NCBI GenBank assembly: GCA_964564625.1
Contig: CAZMBE010000012.1
Span: 1-64,000, forward strand
Direction: 5' to 3'
DNA length: 64,000 bases
Source: UBA2185 sp964564625
GTDB lineage: Bacteria; Desulfobacterota; Syntrophia; Syntrophales; UBA2185
Below the pieces are notes generated by a model, which was not told where the DNA came from, ran no database searches, and saw only the letters and a list, made by a program, of their open reading frames with translations. The number at the start of each line of letters is the position of its first letter. Position 1 is the first letter of the stretch. Shown in pieces: positions 1 to 10,100 of the stretch. A program made the position numbers and the translations under genes.

Positions 1-69
1 TTGACAGCATCAAAGAAGATGAATAGCAGTTCTTCACTATGCTGTGAAATAAAAAAGGCAGAAATAATT

Positions 70-3000
70 TTACTTCAGCAGATCGTCCAGTATGTCTTTC
101 ATCTTTTCAATATCAAACGAAACCTCTACGGCCCCGTAGAAACCGAACTTTCTGAATTCGGAAAGACTCTGATCATCTAAATAGCCGCATGCAATGATTC
201 CTTTCACATGAGGATCGATGGCAAGTAATTCCTTCATTGTCTCCTTGCCACCCATACCGTCCGGAATATTCGCATCCAGAATGACCGCAGAAAAGGACTG
301 TCCTTTTTCTTTCGCCGATCTATAAATTTCAATGGCTTCTACACCATCTTTTGCATATTCCACGTCATATCCAAGATAATTGAGGACAATACCCGTTGCG
401 CTGCGTACCGCTTCATCATCATCCATGACAAGAATTTTCCCTACCTTTTTAGCAGCCTTGTCTTTCCCATCCTTCTTCGATAAATCCTCCGGAGGAGTTG
501 CGGGCAGATACACAGAAAAGGTGGATCCGGCACCAAGTTCAGATTCAACACCGATAAAACCATCATGCTTCTTAATGATGGAATAACAAATAGCAAGACC
601 AAGCCCCATTCCCCTCGCTATTCCCGAAGGCTTTGTCGTAAAATAAGGATCGAATATTTTCGATAAATCATCCCCGGAAATGCCGATTCCCTGATCCCGT
701 AATGAAAATTTTACATACTTGCCTTCTTTCAGGGGTAGTCCGTTTCCTGCCGTTACATTGACATTTTCCGCATAGACATGGAGCTGTCCCCCTTCAGGCA
801 TAGCTTCCCGGGCATTGACGACCAGATTATTGATTACTTGCCGGATCTGCACATCGTCCATTTCTACAGGCCAGAGGTAATCGGGCAGGGAATATTCACA
901 ATTTACATTAGATCCCGAAAGTGACAGATCAACGGTATTCACAAGTAATTGCGATATGGAACCAATCTTCCTTAGGGGCTCTCCCCCTTTTGCAAATGTA
1001 ATGAGGCGATGGGCCAGTTCTTTTGCCTGATGTCCTACTTTCTCGGCAATTTCCAGACCTTCTCCCAATGCTTCCTGCTGTTCATCCGTGAGAGATATTT
1101 TCACAAGAACTATATGGCGCAGCATGATAGACAGGAGGTTATTGAAGTCATGGGCGATGCCTCCGGCAAATATCCCCAAAGATTCAAGTTTTTCAACACG
1201 TATCAGTTCTTCTTCCGCCCGCTTGCGTTCTGTGATGTCTTCGAGTGTCTCTATGGCGCCAACGAGATTCCCCTGAGCATCCCGTATGACCGCCGCCATG
1301 AATTGCAGCCACTTCCCTGTACCGCCCAGTTCTGGGAAAAAGTCTGTCGCCTCATATGCTTCATCCAACAGCCGCGATTTCGTAAATTTCTCGAAATACC
1401 AGCGAGGAAGAGCATCAAGGGCTTGATCCACGATAAGGTCGGCCATACAGGGCCTTTCCGTTCTGTAGAAAGCCCGCCAGGAATGTGTTGTCCCTACAAC
1501 AGCTTCTGCATTGATCCCGCTCAGTTCCTCCAGCGCCTTGTTCCAATACATCACTCTATGATCTTTACCGATGACAAATGTTGGGATCGGTGAACCCTCG
1601 ACCACGCTCTGTAGCATCATCTCGCTGTTTTTGAGCTCCTCTTCCGCATGTTTGCGTTCCGTAATGTCTTCAAGGGTTTCTATGGCACCTATCACTTCTC
1701 CGTAAGAATCTCTTATCACCGCTGCCGTGAATTGAAGCCATTTCCCTGTATCCCCCAGATCCGGGAAAAAGTCCGATGCTTCGTAAGCTTCTTTTATCAA
1801 ACTGGACTTGATATATTTATCAGGATACCAGTAAGGTATTGTCTCAAGTTTCTGATCGACAAGGATGTCCGCCAAACAGGGCCTTTCCTTCCGATAAAAT
1901 GCCCTCCACTGGTCCCCTGTACCAACAACTTCCTCAGCGTTGATACCACTGAGATTCTCCAATGCCTTGTTCCAGTATAATACTCTGTGTTCCTTCCCGA
2001 TGACAAAGGCAGGGATAGGGGAACCCTGGATGACATTATGCAATCGCTGCTCACTGTCCCTGAGTTTTTCTTCCATCCGTTTGCGGTCCATGATATTCTT
2101 AGAAACAACAGTCAGCGCGGTAGTCTCGCTCCCATCGTGACTTTTCACGGGGCTGAGGGTGCGCAGAAAAAACTGACCGTCCCTTTCACTCTGATATTCA
2201 TACTGGATAGGGTTGCCGGATTTGAATACCCTTTCCGCGATGCCCATAAACTCTTGAGAGGCTTCCTTGGAATGAAAATCGCTGTAAGACTTGCCGATAA
2301 CCTTATCCAAGGGAAGGCCGAACCGTGATAAATGCCCTTCATTTATCAATATATAACGAAAATTCCTGTCTATCATATACATTGAGTCCGCCGTCGTGGC
2401 CAGGGAGCGGTACTTCTCCTCGCTTTCCCGCAAGGCCGCCTCTGCCTGTTTCCGTTCCGTAACATCTTCGGTGACACCATCAATCCATTTTATATCCCCG
2501 TTCTCTTCAAATTGGGCAACGGCGGTAACGGAAACCGTGATTGGCGTACCATCCTTCTTGCGAAGCGCCAATTCCTCGTTCCGTACGTAACCAAATTCTT
2601 TTATCTTATCGACAAACGTTCTTCTGTCTTCCGGTTCTCTGTATAAATCGGTAATAGTGACGTTCATAAAGTCTTCGATGGCTTCATATCCAAATATTTT
2701 TATCATGGCAGGGTTGACCTGTAGATAGCGTCCCCTGTGTTCCCCGGTACTTCTGTATACACCGACATTTAAATTTTCGACGAGCGTCCGGTATCTTTCC
2801 TCGCTCTCCCGAAGTGCCTTCTCTGATTTCCTTATAGAGTAGAAATGAGGCGCAAGCAATGCGACACCTGCCAGCATGACAACAGATATCACCACACCCA
2901 CCACATGATCGATGACGCTGATTTCATGGGTCATTCTCATGGAAAAAAAAGGCGCGGCATCGAAAATACGTCTTAGAGCCATCATTACAAACCCCGCAGC

Positions 3001-3108
3001 AATCAAAATCCAGGCAGTACGGGTTTCAGTAATTTTGATGAGTCTCACTGCCAAAACAGCTGCCGCAACTTGCAGCAAAACAGAAATGGATAAAATAATT
3101 TCCATCAT
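70..3108 (-). CDS. Membrane-anchored PAS hybrid histidine kinase with C-terminal receiver
   Basis: The 1012-residue protein has about three hydrophobic segments in residues 1-90. Four PAS-type sensor blocks follow (about 100-220, 228-345, 355-490, 495-635). The phosphoacceptor motif GIAHDFNNLL has its His at 653. A GHKL ATPase domain (DQGIGI, GMGLGLAI) spans about 735-870 and a receiver domain about 890-1012, with acceptor Asp945. PAS3 and PAS4 are near-duplicates of about 140 residues. The receiver has lost the conserved lysine of the KPF motif (VSF at 996-998), so its phosphorylation switch may be altered. It probably senses a redox or small-molecule cue and signals through phosphotransfer. 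No cognate regulator lies beside it. The start is the first ATG of an ATGATG pair and no strong ribosome site is visible. Confidence 0.9.
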   Translation of the reverse strand: MMEIILSISVLLQVAAAVLAVRLIKITETRTAWILIAAGFVMMALRRIFDAAPFFSMRMTHEISVIDHVVGVVISVVMLAGVALLAPHFYSIRKSEKALRESEERYRTLVENLNVGVYRSTGEHRGRYLQVNPAMIKIFGYEAIEDFMNVTITDLYREPEDRRTFVDKIKEFGYVRNEELALRKKDGTPITVSVTAVAQFEENGDIKWIDGVTEDVTERKQAEAALRESEEKYRSLATTADSMYMIDRNFRYILINEGHLSRFGLPLDKVIGKSYSDFHSKEASQEFMGIAERVFKSGNPIQYEYQSERDGQFFLRTLSPVKSHDGSETTALTVVSKNIMDRKRMEEKLRDSEQRLHNVIQGSPIPAFVIGKEHRVLYWNKALENLSGINAEEVVGTGDQWRAFYRKERPCLADILVDQKLETIPYWYPDKYIKSSLIKEAYEASDFFPDLGDTGKWLQFTAAVIRDSYGEVIGAIETLEDITERKHAEEELKNSEMMLQSVVEGSPIPTFVIGKDHRVMYWNKALEELSGINAEAVVGTTHSWRAFYRTERPCMADLIVDQALDALPRWYFEKFTKSRLLDEAYEATDFFPELGGTGKWLQFMAAVIRDAQGNLVGAIETLEDITERKRAEEELIRVEKLESLGIFAGGIAHDFNNLLSIMLRHIVLVKISLTDEQQEALGEGLEIAEKVGHQAKELAHRLITFAKGGEPLRKIGSISQLLVNTVDLSLSGSNVNCEYSLPDYLWPVEMDDVQIRQVINNLVVNAREAMPEGGQLHVYAENVNVTAGNGLPLKEGKYVKFSLRDQGIGISGDDLSKIFDPYFTTKPSGIARGMGLGLAICYSIIKKHDGFIGVESELGAGSTFSVYLPATPPEDLSKKDGKDKAAKKVGKILVMDDDEAVRSATGIVLNYLGYDVEYAKDGVEAIEIYRSAKEKGQSFSAVILDANIPDGMGGKETMKELLAIDPHVKGIIACGYLDDQSLSEFRKFGFYGAVEVSFDIEKMKDILDDLLK

Positions 3109-3569
3109 GTCCGTAGTATCTCACTGCACTTCAAATGTGAGCAAGCTTTTGCTCGCATAAATTCGTACGATTTCAAGTCGATGGCATAGAAGATTGTGAT
3201 ACACAATCGTATTGACTTCCGCAAGACCGATAATGAAAACATAGCGCTCATCTGGTGAAGTATTCTATACACACATTTACAAATATTTACCGCGGTCGAT
3301 TTTCTATCACAAAAAAACACCGATTCAAAGAAATATTTGGCTTTTATGGTGTGACTGGTCTTGGATATTACCTTTGTAGTCATGCCATCAATGGTGCCTG
3401 TTAAGATTTTGTAATTTTTGCGAAGTCGTCAAAAATGTATTGACATAGACCAGAGCATATGGTATGCGCACTCCCGTATTTTAGGAGATATGGTACGAAG
3501 GCAAAGTTGTATGTCATTATTATCAGCAGGAGTACTCAGTAAAAAAATTTCTTCAGACCGGAGCTTACA
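3109..3569. other. Intergenic region between divergent genes, no credible gene
   Basis: This 461-base AT-rich stretch separates the leftward kinase gene from the rightward formate block. A 92-codon leftward frame (3105-3383) has no ribosome site and an amino acid composition unlike a real protein. The only feature I can support is a possible sigma-70 promoter near 3440-3468 facing right. Confidence 0.6.
3440..3468 (+). promoter_or_regulatory. Possible sigma-70 promoter for the DRTGG-formate dehydrogenase block
   Basis: A perfect -35 TTGACA (3440-3445) is followed 17 bases later by TATGCG (3463-3468), a weak -10. It lies about 100 bases before the first gene of the rightward block and in the right orientation. 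Only the -35 is strong. Confidence 0.35.
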
Positions 3570-3932
3570 TTGACCCTCAAGGAAATAAAAGATCTTCTTG
3601 ACGCGGAAGTCATCATCGGCGAAAACCAGTTGGATATGGAAGTGAAAACCGCCTTTGTCGCTGATCTGATGAGCGACGTTCTTGCCTTTGCGACTGCAGG
3701 AAGTCTTCTGATTACAGGATTAACCAATCCCCAGGTAGTGAGAACTGCTGATGTACTTGATATTGCCGCGGTTATCATGGGTAGAGGGAAAAAACCTTCC
3801 CCGGAAACGTTGCAATTAGCGGAGGAATTGAATATCCCTATTCTTTCAACGAAATACATTCTATTTGAAATTGCGGGGCGATTGTACTCACATAATATCA
3901 GGGGCTGTATAGAAAAAGTGGGGACTAAATAG
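3570..3932 (+). CDS. DRTGG-like domain protein, first copy
   Basis: This 120-residue protein resembles stand-alone DRTGG domains, the alpha/beta fold named for a motif in some CBS and HPr-kinase-like proteins. The motif itself is not conserved here: VADLMSDVL sits where it would be. The ending TKYILFEIAGRLYSHNIRG matches the usual DRTGG finish. It starts at TTG after GGAG and is the first gene of a tightly spaced run of five small regulatory-type genes before the NuoE/NuoF/formate dehydrogenase genes. Similar DRTGG, GHKL and PHP genes accompany electron-bifurcating hydrogenase operons in other anaerobes (recalled, not searched). The ligand is unknown. It is paralogous in layout to the gene at 4409. 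Confidence 0.7.
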   Translation: MTLKEIKDLLDAEVIIGENQLDMEVKTAFVADLMSDVLAFATAGSLLITGLTNPQVVRTADVLDIAAVIMGRGKKPSPETLQLAEELNIPILSTKYILFEIAGRLYSHNIRGCIEKVGTK

Positions 3933-3937
3933 ATAGT

Positions 3938-4387
3938 ATGGTGGATGAAAAGCCATTGTATGACGGCAGTTTTTCGGTTGTTGGCGGCAATTTCGACAAT
4001 GCTGGAGAAGTGTCAAGCAACATCAAAACGATATTGAAGAAGATAGGACTTCCCAGTGACATAATCAGGAAAGCTGCCCTTGTGGCATATGAATCAGAAA
4101 TTAATATTGTTTCATATGCGAGAAAAGGGATGATTCGGCTCTGCGTTTCGCCTCAATGCATCATGATAGAGGCAATTGACGAGGGTCAGGGAATCCCTGA
4201 TATTGATCTGGCCATGCAACCTGGCTGGTCAACAGCAAATCAGAAAATCAGGGAAATGGGGTTCGGCGCCGGAATGGGACTATGCAATATTAGAAGTTTT
4301 TCTGATGTGTTCAATATTTCATCCGAAATCGGCAAGGGAACTCACTTGAGAATGATCATCAAAACAAATAGCAACACTTTACAGTAG
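3938..4387 (+). CDS. RsbW-like GHKL ATP-binding protein (anti-sigma/serine kinase type)
   Basis: This 149-residue single-domain GHKL protein has an N-box-like YESEINIVSYA, a G1 box DEGQGIPDID, and GFGAGMGLCNIRSFSD followed by GKGTHLRMII. This matches the HATPase_c_2/RsbW class, which either phosphorylates an anti-anti-sigma partner or binds a sigma factor. No STAS or sigma partner is adjacent, so its target is unclear. It begins six bases after the preceding DRTGG gene and is surely co-transcribed. Nucleotide-state signalling to the downstream redox enzymes is an inference from position. Confidence 0.75.
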   Translation: MVDEKPLYDGSFSVVGGNFDNAGEVSSNIKTILKKIGLPSDIIRKAALVAYESEINIVSYARKGMIRLCVSPQCIMIEAIDEGQGIPDIDLAMQPGWSTANQKIREMGFGAGMGLCNIRSFSDVFNISSEIGKGTHLRMIIKTNSNTLQ

Positions 4388-4408
4388 TTGAGAGAAGGAG
4401 CCGACGGC

Positions 4409-4750
4409 GTGGATCTGGAATCTATCGTCAGAGCCTTGAATCTAAAAGTAAGATCCGGCGAAGACAAACTGAAAACAGAGGTGCGGGGAGGATACACCGG
4501 GGATCTGTTGAGCGATGTCATGGGAAACAGCAAAGAAGGTGACATCTGGATTACCCGTCAGGTTCATCAGAATATCGTTGCCGTTGCCAGCCTTAAAGAC
4601 CATGCCGGGATCGTTCTTGTTCAGGACAGCGAGCCGGCAAAGGACACTCTTGAAAAAGCTGTAAAGGAGGGGGTACCGATCCTGGTGTCGGAGCTATCCG
4701 GGTTTGAAGTTTCTGCCAGGATATTCAACCTTCTTAAAAAAGCTGATTAA
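4409..4750 (+). CDS. DRTGG-like domain protein, second copy
   Basis: This 113-residue protein has the same domain type as the gene at 3570. GGYTGDLLSDVMGNSKEGD occupies the motif region, closer to consensus than in the first copy. I chose GTG at 4409 because AAGGAG ends eight bases upstream. A TTG 21 bases earlier would place that ribosome site inside the gene. It follows the RsbW-like gene closely and precedes the PHP gene. The two DRTGG proteins may pair, one degenerate and one closer to canonical, as a sensing module. No catalytic residues are apparent. Confidence 0.72.
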   Translation: MDLESIVRALNLKVRSGEDKLKTEVRGGYTGDLLSDVMGNSKEGDIWITRQVHQNIVAVASLKDHAGIVLVQDSEPAKDTLEKAVKEGVPILVSELSGFEVSARIFNLLKKAD

Positions 4751-4810
4751 CTCTCCAACAAACGAGAGAAAGGATCGTCTCGGTCTTTTTTATGTGGATA
4801 CTAATTCTTT

Positions 4811-5548
4811 ATGCTCAGGGCTTTTCGTTGTGATCTTCACATTCATACATGCCTTTCTCCCTGTGCAGATTTGGACATGTATCCAAGGGCCGTGGTGGAA
4901 AAATCCATAGCCGAACATCTCGATATCATTGCGATATGCGATCACAACGCCTCGGAAAACATGCAATACGTCTTGACGTTGGCAGAGGGGAAGCCCCTCA
5001 CCGTTCTTCCGGGCATAGAAATAACAAGCAGTGAGGAAGTTCATCTGCTGGCTCTTTTTGATACACTGGGAGACCTGAAGAAAATTCAGGATGTTATCTA
5101 CAATCACCTTTCCGGCACGAATCGGGAAGAAGTGTTCGGTTGCCAGGCCATCGTAAACGATCAAGACGAGGTGGAAGGATTTAACGACAAATTTCTCCTC
5201 GGGGCAACAAAGCTGCCCTTACTTGAAATCATACATCAGGTACACGGTTTCGGTGGACTCGCAATTGCTTCCCATATTGATCGGGAAAGCTTCAGTGTCA
5301 TCAGCCAGTTGGGTTTTATCGACCCTGACATTCCTTTCGATGCCCTTGAAATTACGCGTCACACCGGTATCCAAAAGGCGAGGGTAAAATACAGAGAACT
5401 CGCACGCTTCCCTTTCATCGAATCATCGGATGCGCACTTCATCAAGGATATCGGGCAAGGGGTTACAACCATCTTCCTTGAAAGAGGAACGATTGCCGAG
5501 TTGAAAATGGCTTTTACGCATCAGGGCGGGAGATATATTCAGGAGTAA
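4811..5548 (+). CDS. PHP-domain metal-dependent phosphoesterase
   Basis: The 245-residue PHP (polymerase and histidinol phosphatase) domain shows the metal ligands in order: DLHIHT near the N-terminus, AICDHN, PGIEITSSEEVHLLAL, ASHIDRESF and SSDAHF. PHP enzymes hydrolyse phosphate esters such as nucleoside monophosphates or 3',5'-bisphosphates; the substrate here cannot be told. It ends two bases before the next start, so translation is probably coupled. Its place among nucleotide-binding regulatory proteins suggests it removes a signalling nucleotide, which is an inference. Confidence 0.85.
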   Translation: MLRAFRCDLHIHTCLSPCADLDMYPRAVVEKSIAEHLDIIAICDHNASENMQYVLTLAEGKPLTVLPGIEITSSEEVHLLALFDTLGDLKKIQDVIYNHLSGTNREEVFGCQAIVNDQDEVEGFNDKFLLGATKLPLLEIIHQVHGFGGLAIASHIDRESFSVISQLGFIDPDIPFDALEITRHTGIQKARVKYRELARFPFIESSDAHFIKDIGQGVTTIFLERGTIAELKMAFTHQGGRYIQE

Positions 5549-5550
5549 AA

Positions 5551-6099
5551 ATGCTCGAACTGTCTCTCCATATCCTGGATATCGTAGAAAATTCTACCCG
5601 CGCCGGCGCGAAAAATGTTGATATAACCTTACGGGAAAACACACGGAACGACACATTATTTTTAGAGATTATAGACAATGGATCAGGGATGAGCGAGGAC
5701 GTTCTTAAAAAAGTACTCGATCCGTTTTATACGACAAAAACTGTACGAAACGTCGGGTTGGGCCTTCCGATGCTTGCTCAGGCTACAGAAAGAACAGAAG
5801 GTCATTTTATTATAAAATCGAAGGGAGGTGAAGGAACGAGGGTTGAAGCTCAATTTAGACTTCGTCACATTGACCGACAACCCCTTGGCGATATCGCAAG
5901 TACTTTAGTTACACTGATTGCCGGCAATCCGGATGTTGATTTCATCTACCGCCATCAACACAATGACCGGGAATACGTTCTAAATACGAAAGACATCAAG
6001 AGAGAAATTGAGGATGTACCAATCAATAATGTGGAAGTCTTGAATTTCATCAGGGAACATATCCAGGAGGGCCTGAAGGAAATAGGGATGGAAGCATGA
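5551..6099 (+). CDS. GHKL histidine-kinase-like ATPase, no sensor domain
   Basis: The 182-residue protein is almost only a histidine-kinase catalytic domain: N-box HILDIVENSTRAGA, G1 IDNGSGM, F-box DPFYTTK, G2 VGLGLPML and GGEGTRVEAQF. No His phosphoacceptor helix or sensor is present. About 75 residues after the ATPase domain match nothing I recognise. The gene sits between the PHP gene and NuoE. This orphan type is often called an ATP-binding region or histidine kinase in redox operons. It may phosphorylate or hold a partner in trans. Confidence 0.8.
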   Translation: MLELSLHILDIVENSTRAGAKNVDITLRENTRNDTLFLEIIDNGSGMSEDVLKKVLDPFYTTKTVRNVGLGLPMLAQATERTEGHFIIKSKGGEGTRVEAQFRLRHIDRQPLGDIASTLVTLIAGNPDVDFIYRHQHNDREYVLNTKDIKREIEDVPINNVEVLNFIREHIQEGLKEIGMEA

Positions 6100-6130
6100 A
6101 CTATGTATTAACACAAGGAGGAATTAGTGC

Positions 6131-6637
6131 ATGAAAGCAAAAGCGGGAAATGTTGATATTGATATATCAAAGGAATTTACACCGGAACAACTCAAAAAGC
6201 TAGACGAAATCATTGCCGAGAATAAAGACAAAGCGGGGGCATTGATTCCTGTTTTGGAGCAGGCGCAGATGGTACTTGAATTCCTGCCCATGCCCATCCT
6301 GAAAATCATCGCCAGCGGGCTCAATCTGCCGTTAAGCAGAGTATATGGAGTGGTGACGTTCTATTCATTCTTTACGATGTCCCCCCGCGGCAAGCACACT
6401 ATGCGCGTGTGTCTGGGTACTGCCTGTTATGTCCGCGGCGGTAAATTAATATACGAGGCCATCAAGAAAGATCTCCATGTAGAGGAAGGCGAAACCACCC
6501 CTGACAGGCTCTTCACACTGGAAACAGTGCGCTGCGTAGGCGCATGCGGACTCGGACCGGTCATTTTCGTCGGCGAGGATGTCCACGGAAGATTAAAACC
6601 AGCGAAGGTCAAAGATGTAATAAAGCAATACAATTAA
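6131..6637 (+). CDS. NuoE-like [2Fe-2S] subunit of formate dehydrogenase/hydrogenase complex
   Basis: This 168-residue NuoE/24-kDa family protein has the four thioredoxin-fold [2Fe-2S] ligands in the motifs CLGTACYV and CVGACGLGP. The N-terminal helical part (EQAQMVLEFLPMPIL..YGVVTFYSFF) is typical. In soluble NAD-linked hydrogenases and formate dehydrogenases this subunit passes electrons between the flavin subunit and the catalytic chain. A good AAGGAGG site precedes the ATG. It opens a four-gene enzyme operon (6131-12908). The protein is expected in the cytoplasm. Confidence 0.93.
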   Translation: MKAKAGNVDIDISKEFTPEQLKKLDEIIAENKDKAGALIPVLEQAQMVLEFLPMPILKIIASGLNLPLSRVYGVVTFYSFFTMSPRGKHTMRVCLGTACYVRGGKLIYEAIKKDLHVEEGETTPDRLFTLETVRCVGACGLGPVIFVGEDVHGRLKPAKVKDVIKQYN

Positions 6638-6660
6638 TATAAAGGATGAGGGATAGAGCT

Positions 6661-7029
6661 ATGGCAAAATTATCGATAGCAGATTTGAAGAAAATCAAGG
6701 AAAAGGTACACTCGGAAACCTCTTTGAGAGAGGGCGGCCAGCGTGCGAAAATTACCGTGCACATGGGTACATGTGGTGTTGCCGCCGGCGCGAGAGCAGT
6801 GATGGATTCATTGATGAATGAAATTTCGGAAGCAGCGGTAACGGATGTCATTGTGACAACATCCGGCTGTGCAGGCATGTGCAGCAAAGAACCTATGGTC
6901 ACGGTAGAAATACTCGGGAAGGAACCGATCGTGTACGGACAGATGGACGCAAACAAGATGCGCCAGGTGTTCAAACGGCACGTCCAGCAGGGAGAAGTGC
7001 AAACCATGTTTGCGATTGCCCGGGGCTAG
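6661..7029 (+). CDS. HndB-like thioredoxin-fold [2Fe-2S] ferredoxin subunit
   Basis: The protein is 122 residues from the ATG at 6661, chosen because GAGGGA lies six bases upstream. An ATG 15 bases earlier has its purine run too close. The cysteine pattern MGTCGVAAGAR and TTSGCAGMCSKEP is that of the small HndB-type ferredoxin found beside NuoE and NuoF in NADP-reducing hydrogenases. It probably carries one [2Fe-2S] cluster and serves as an extra electron carrier or docking subunit. Spacing to NuoE is 23 bases. Confidence 0.88.
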   Translation: MAKLSIADLKKIKEKVHSETSLREGGQRAKITVHMGTCGVAAGARAVMDSLMNEISEAAVTDVIVTTSGCAGMCSKEPMVTVEILGKEPIVYGQMDANKMRQVFKRHVQQGEVQTMFAIARG

Positions 7030-7113
7030 GGCTATAGGGAAAACTGTGAAGGGGCGCGCGAATGCTCCCTTTTTGAATCATGATATAACTACGTGAAGGA
7101 GGATAATATCCAC

Positions 7114-10100
7114 ATGAAAGTGTTTCGTTCGCATTTTTTGATCTGTGGAGGAACCGGATGTCACGCTTCCGGAACCCTTAAAGTAAAACAGGCGTTGCAG
7201 GGAGAGATTGATAAGCGGGGATTTTCAGATCAGGTAAGAATTGTTGAAACCGGATGCAACGGTTTCTGTGCCCTGGGTCCCATCATGGTGGCCTATCCGG
7301 AGGGCGTTATTTACATGTCCATGAAACCGGAAGACATGCCCGAATTGGTGGAAGAGCATCTCGTGAAGGGGAGAATTCTGGAGCGGCTTCTCTACAGAGA
7401 ACCGACGACTCAAGAACATCTGCCCACGATGCAGGACATTCCCTTTTTTGCTCTCCAGAAGTTGATTGTATTGAAAAACAGAGGGAAGATCGATCCGGAA
7501 AACATTGATGAGGCAATTGCCAGGGACGGTTACGCCGGAATGGCGAAAGCCCTGACGGAGATGACACCTGAACAGATCATCAAGGAAGTGCTGGATTCAG
7601 GTTTGCGAGGAAGAGGCGGCGCCGGCTTCCCTACGGGTCTTAAATGGAAGTTCTGTTCCCAGTCTCCCGGTGATGTAAAATACATCCTGTGCAACGCCGA
7701 CGAGGGCGACCCGGGTGCATTCATGGACAGAAGTGTTTTAGAGGCAGATCCCCATGCCCTTCTTGAAGGCATGGTCATTGGCGCCAAGGCGATCGGGGCG
7801 CATCAGGGTTACATATACTGCCGCGCAGAGTACCCCCTGGCCCTTCATCGCTTGGAAATCGCCATCAAACAGGCAAAGGAATACGGGCTGTTGGGAAAGA
7901 ATATCCTTGGCACGGGTTTTGATGTTGATATTGAAATCTATCAGGGCGCGGGCGCATTCGTCTGCGGTGAAGAGACTGCATTGATGACATCCATCGAGGG
8001 CAAGCGCGGCATGCCGCGACCAAGACCGCCCTTCCCCGCCATTGCCGGTCTCTGGCAGAAACCGTCCGTTTTGAATAACGTTGAAACCTTTGCAAGCATC
8101 GGTCAGATTATCCTTAACGGCGCATCCTGGTATAACGCGATAGGGACTGAACGGAGCAAGGGCACGAAGGTCTTCGCCCTCACCGGTGATGTGAACAATG
8201 TCGGCCTTGTGGAAGTTCCCATGGGGACCACCCTCGGACAGATCGTCTATGACATCGGCGGCGGTATCCCCGGGGGGAAGAAGTTCAAGGCCGCTCAGCT
8301 GGGCGGTCCTTCCGGCGGCTGCATTCCCGTAGAACACCTCAACGCGCCGGTCGATTTTGAAAGAGTTACAGAGCTGGGAGCCATCATGGGTTCCGGCGGT
8401 ATGATCGTTCTCAACGAGGACAAGTGCGCTGTGGACATGGCCCGCTTCTTTATGGATTTCGTCCAGGATGAATCCTGCGGGAAGTGTACTCCCTGCCGGG
8501 AAGGAACAAAGAGGATGCTGGAGCTGCTCACCAACATCACCAAGGGCAAAGGAAGGGAAGGAGATATTGAACTCCTCCAAGAGATGGCCGGTATCATCAA
8601 AAATGCCTCTCTTTGCGGACTCGGCCAGACGGCCCCAAACCCGGTCCTCAGCACCATAAGGTACTTCAGGGATGAGTACGAGGCGCACATTAGAGATAAG
8701 AAATGCAAGGCTGTTGTGTGTTCGGCCCTCTTCAAATCACCGTGTCAGCATACATGTCCCGCGGGAATGGACGTACCTGCATACCTCGCTCTTATCCGGG
8801 CGGAACGTTTAAGCGATGCGTATAAAGTCATGTTAAGAACAAACCCCTTCCCCTCCGTATGCGGCAGAGTGTGTGACCATAAGTGCCAGGCAAAGTGCCG
8901 CAGGGGCAATCTTGATGAGCCCCTTGCAATTAAATTCCTGAAGAGGTTCATCACCGATAACGCACCAAGACCCGAAACGAAGGCTGTTCCTGTTACCAGG
9001 AAAGAGAAGATCGCCGTGATCGGTGCGGGGCCCGCGGGCTTGACGGCAGCGCGAGATCTTGCCCTTCGAGGATATAAGGTAACCGTCTTCGAAGAACTCT
9101 CTGAACCGGGCGGAATGCTCCGATGGGCCATTCCCTCGTACAGACTCCCCAGGAACACCCTGGCCAGTGAGATCAAAGACAATGTAGAATCACTTGGAGT
9201 GGAAATCAAGTGCAACACTCGTGTCGGCAAAGATATTTCCTTTGAAAAGGTAAACAAAGAGTTTGATTATATCTTCTTAGCTTCCGGTGCCCATAAGAGT
9301 CAGCCCATGGGCGTACCGGGAGAAAACCTGAAAGGCGTCTACGGCGGTGTTGAGTTCCTGCGAGATTTCAATGCCAACGAAGCAGCCTGGATAAGCGGTG
9401 AGAAATCGCTGGGTTCGAAAGTCGCCGTCATCGGCGGCGGCAATTCGGCGATTGATGCCGCCCGTGTCGCGCTTCGTCTCGGCGCGAACGTAACCATCCT
9501 CTATCGCCGTGAGAAAAAGGACATGCCTGCTGCAGAGGAAGAAATCATCGCTGCTGAGGAAGAAGGGATCAAAATTGATCTTCTCGTTGCCCCACTCAAG
9601 ATTGAAGAGAAAGATGGCAAGGTAACGGGGATTACCTGTGAACGGATGAAACTCGGTGATTTTGACAGGAGCGGGAGGAAAAGACCTGTCGCAATTCCGG
9701 GGTCACAATTCACTCTCAGCGTGGATGCCGTAATTGCATCAATCGGTCAGGTGCCGGATATGACCTTTGTCCCCAAGGACAGCGGTGTTAGTGTCAACAA
9801 GTGGTCTACGTTTGATCTGGCCGCGGGATCCAAGTCTCAGACGACCAATCCGAAGTTCTTCACGGGTGGCGACGCCCTGACAGGACCGGATACCGTCATC
9901 GGCGCCATTGCTGCCGGACATCAGGCTGCAAACGATATGGATGCCTATATACGACAGCTCAATGGTGAGCCCGCATATGAGGCGCCGCCGGAAGAAGAGA
10001 TAAAGATCCCCTTCATCATTGATGAAGAGTCCGAAGAAGCGCCTCAGGCAAAGATGCCTGAGTTGCACGGCCCAGACAGGAAGCGAAACTTCAAGGAAGT

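Noticed and set aside
3105..3383. 92-codon leftward gene upstream of the first kinase
   Set aside because: Its ATGA overlap with the kinase looks suggestive, but there is no ribosome site and the sequence has no domain or coherent composition.
7738..8688. Leftward 316-codon frame inside the NuoF fusion gene
   Set aside because: Antisense shadow of a well-recognised domain; no family features of its own.
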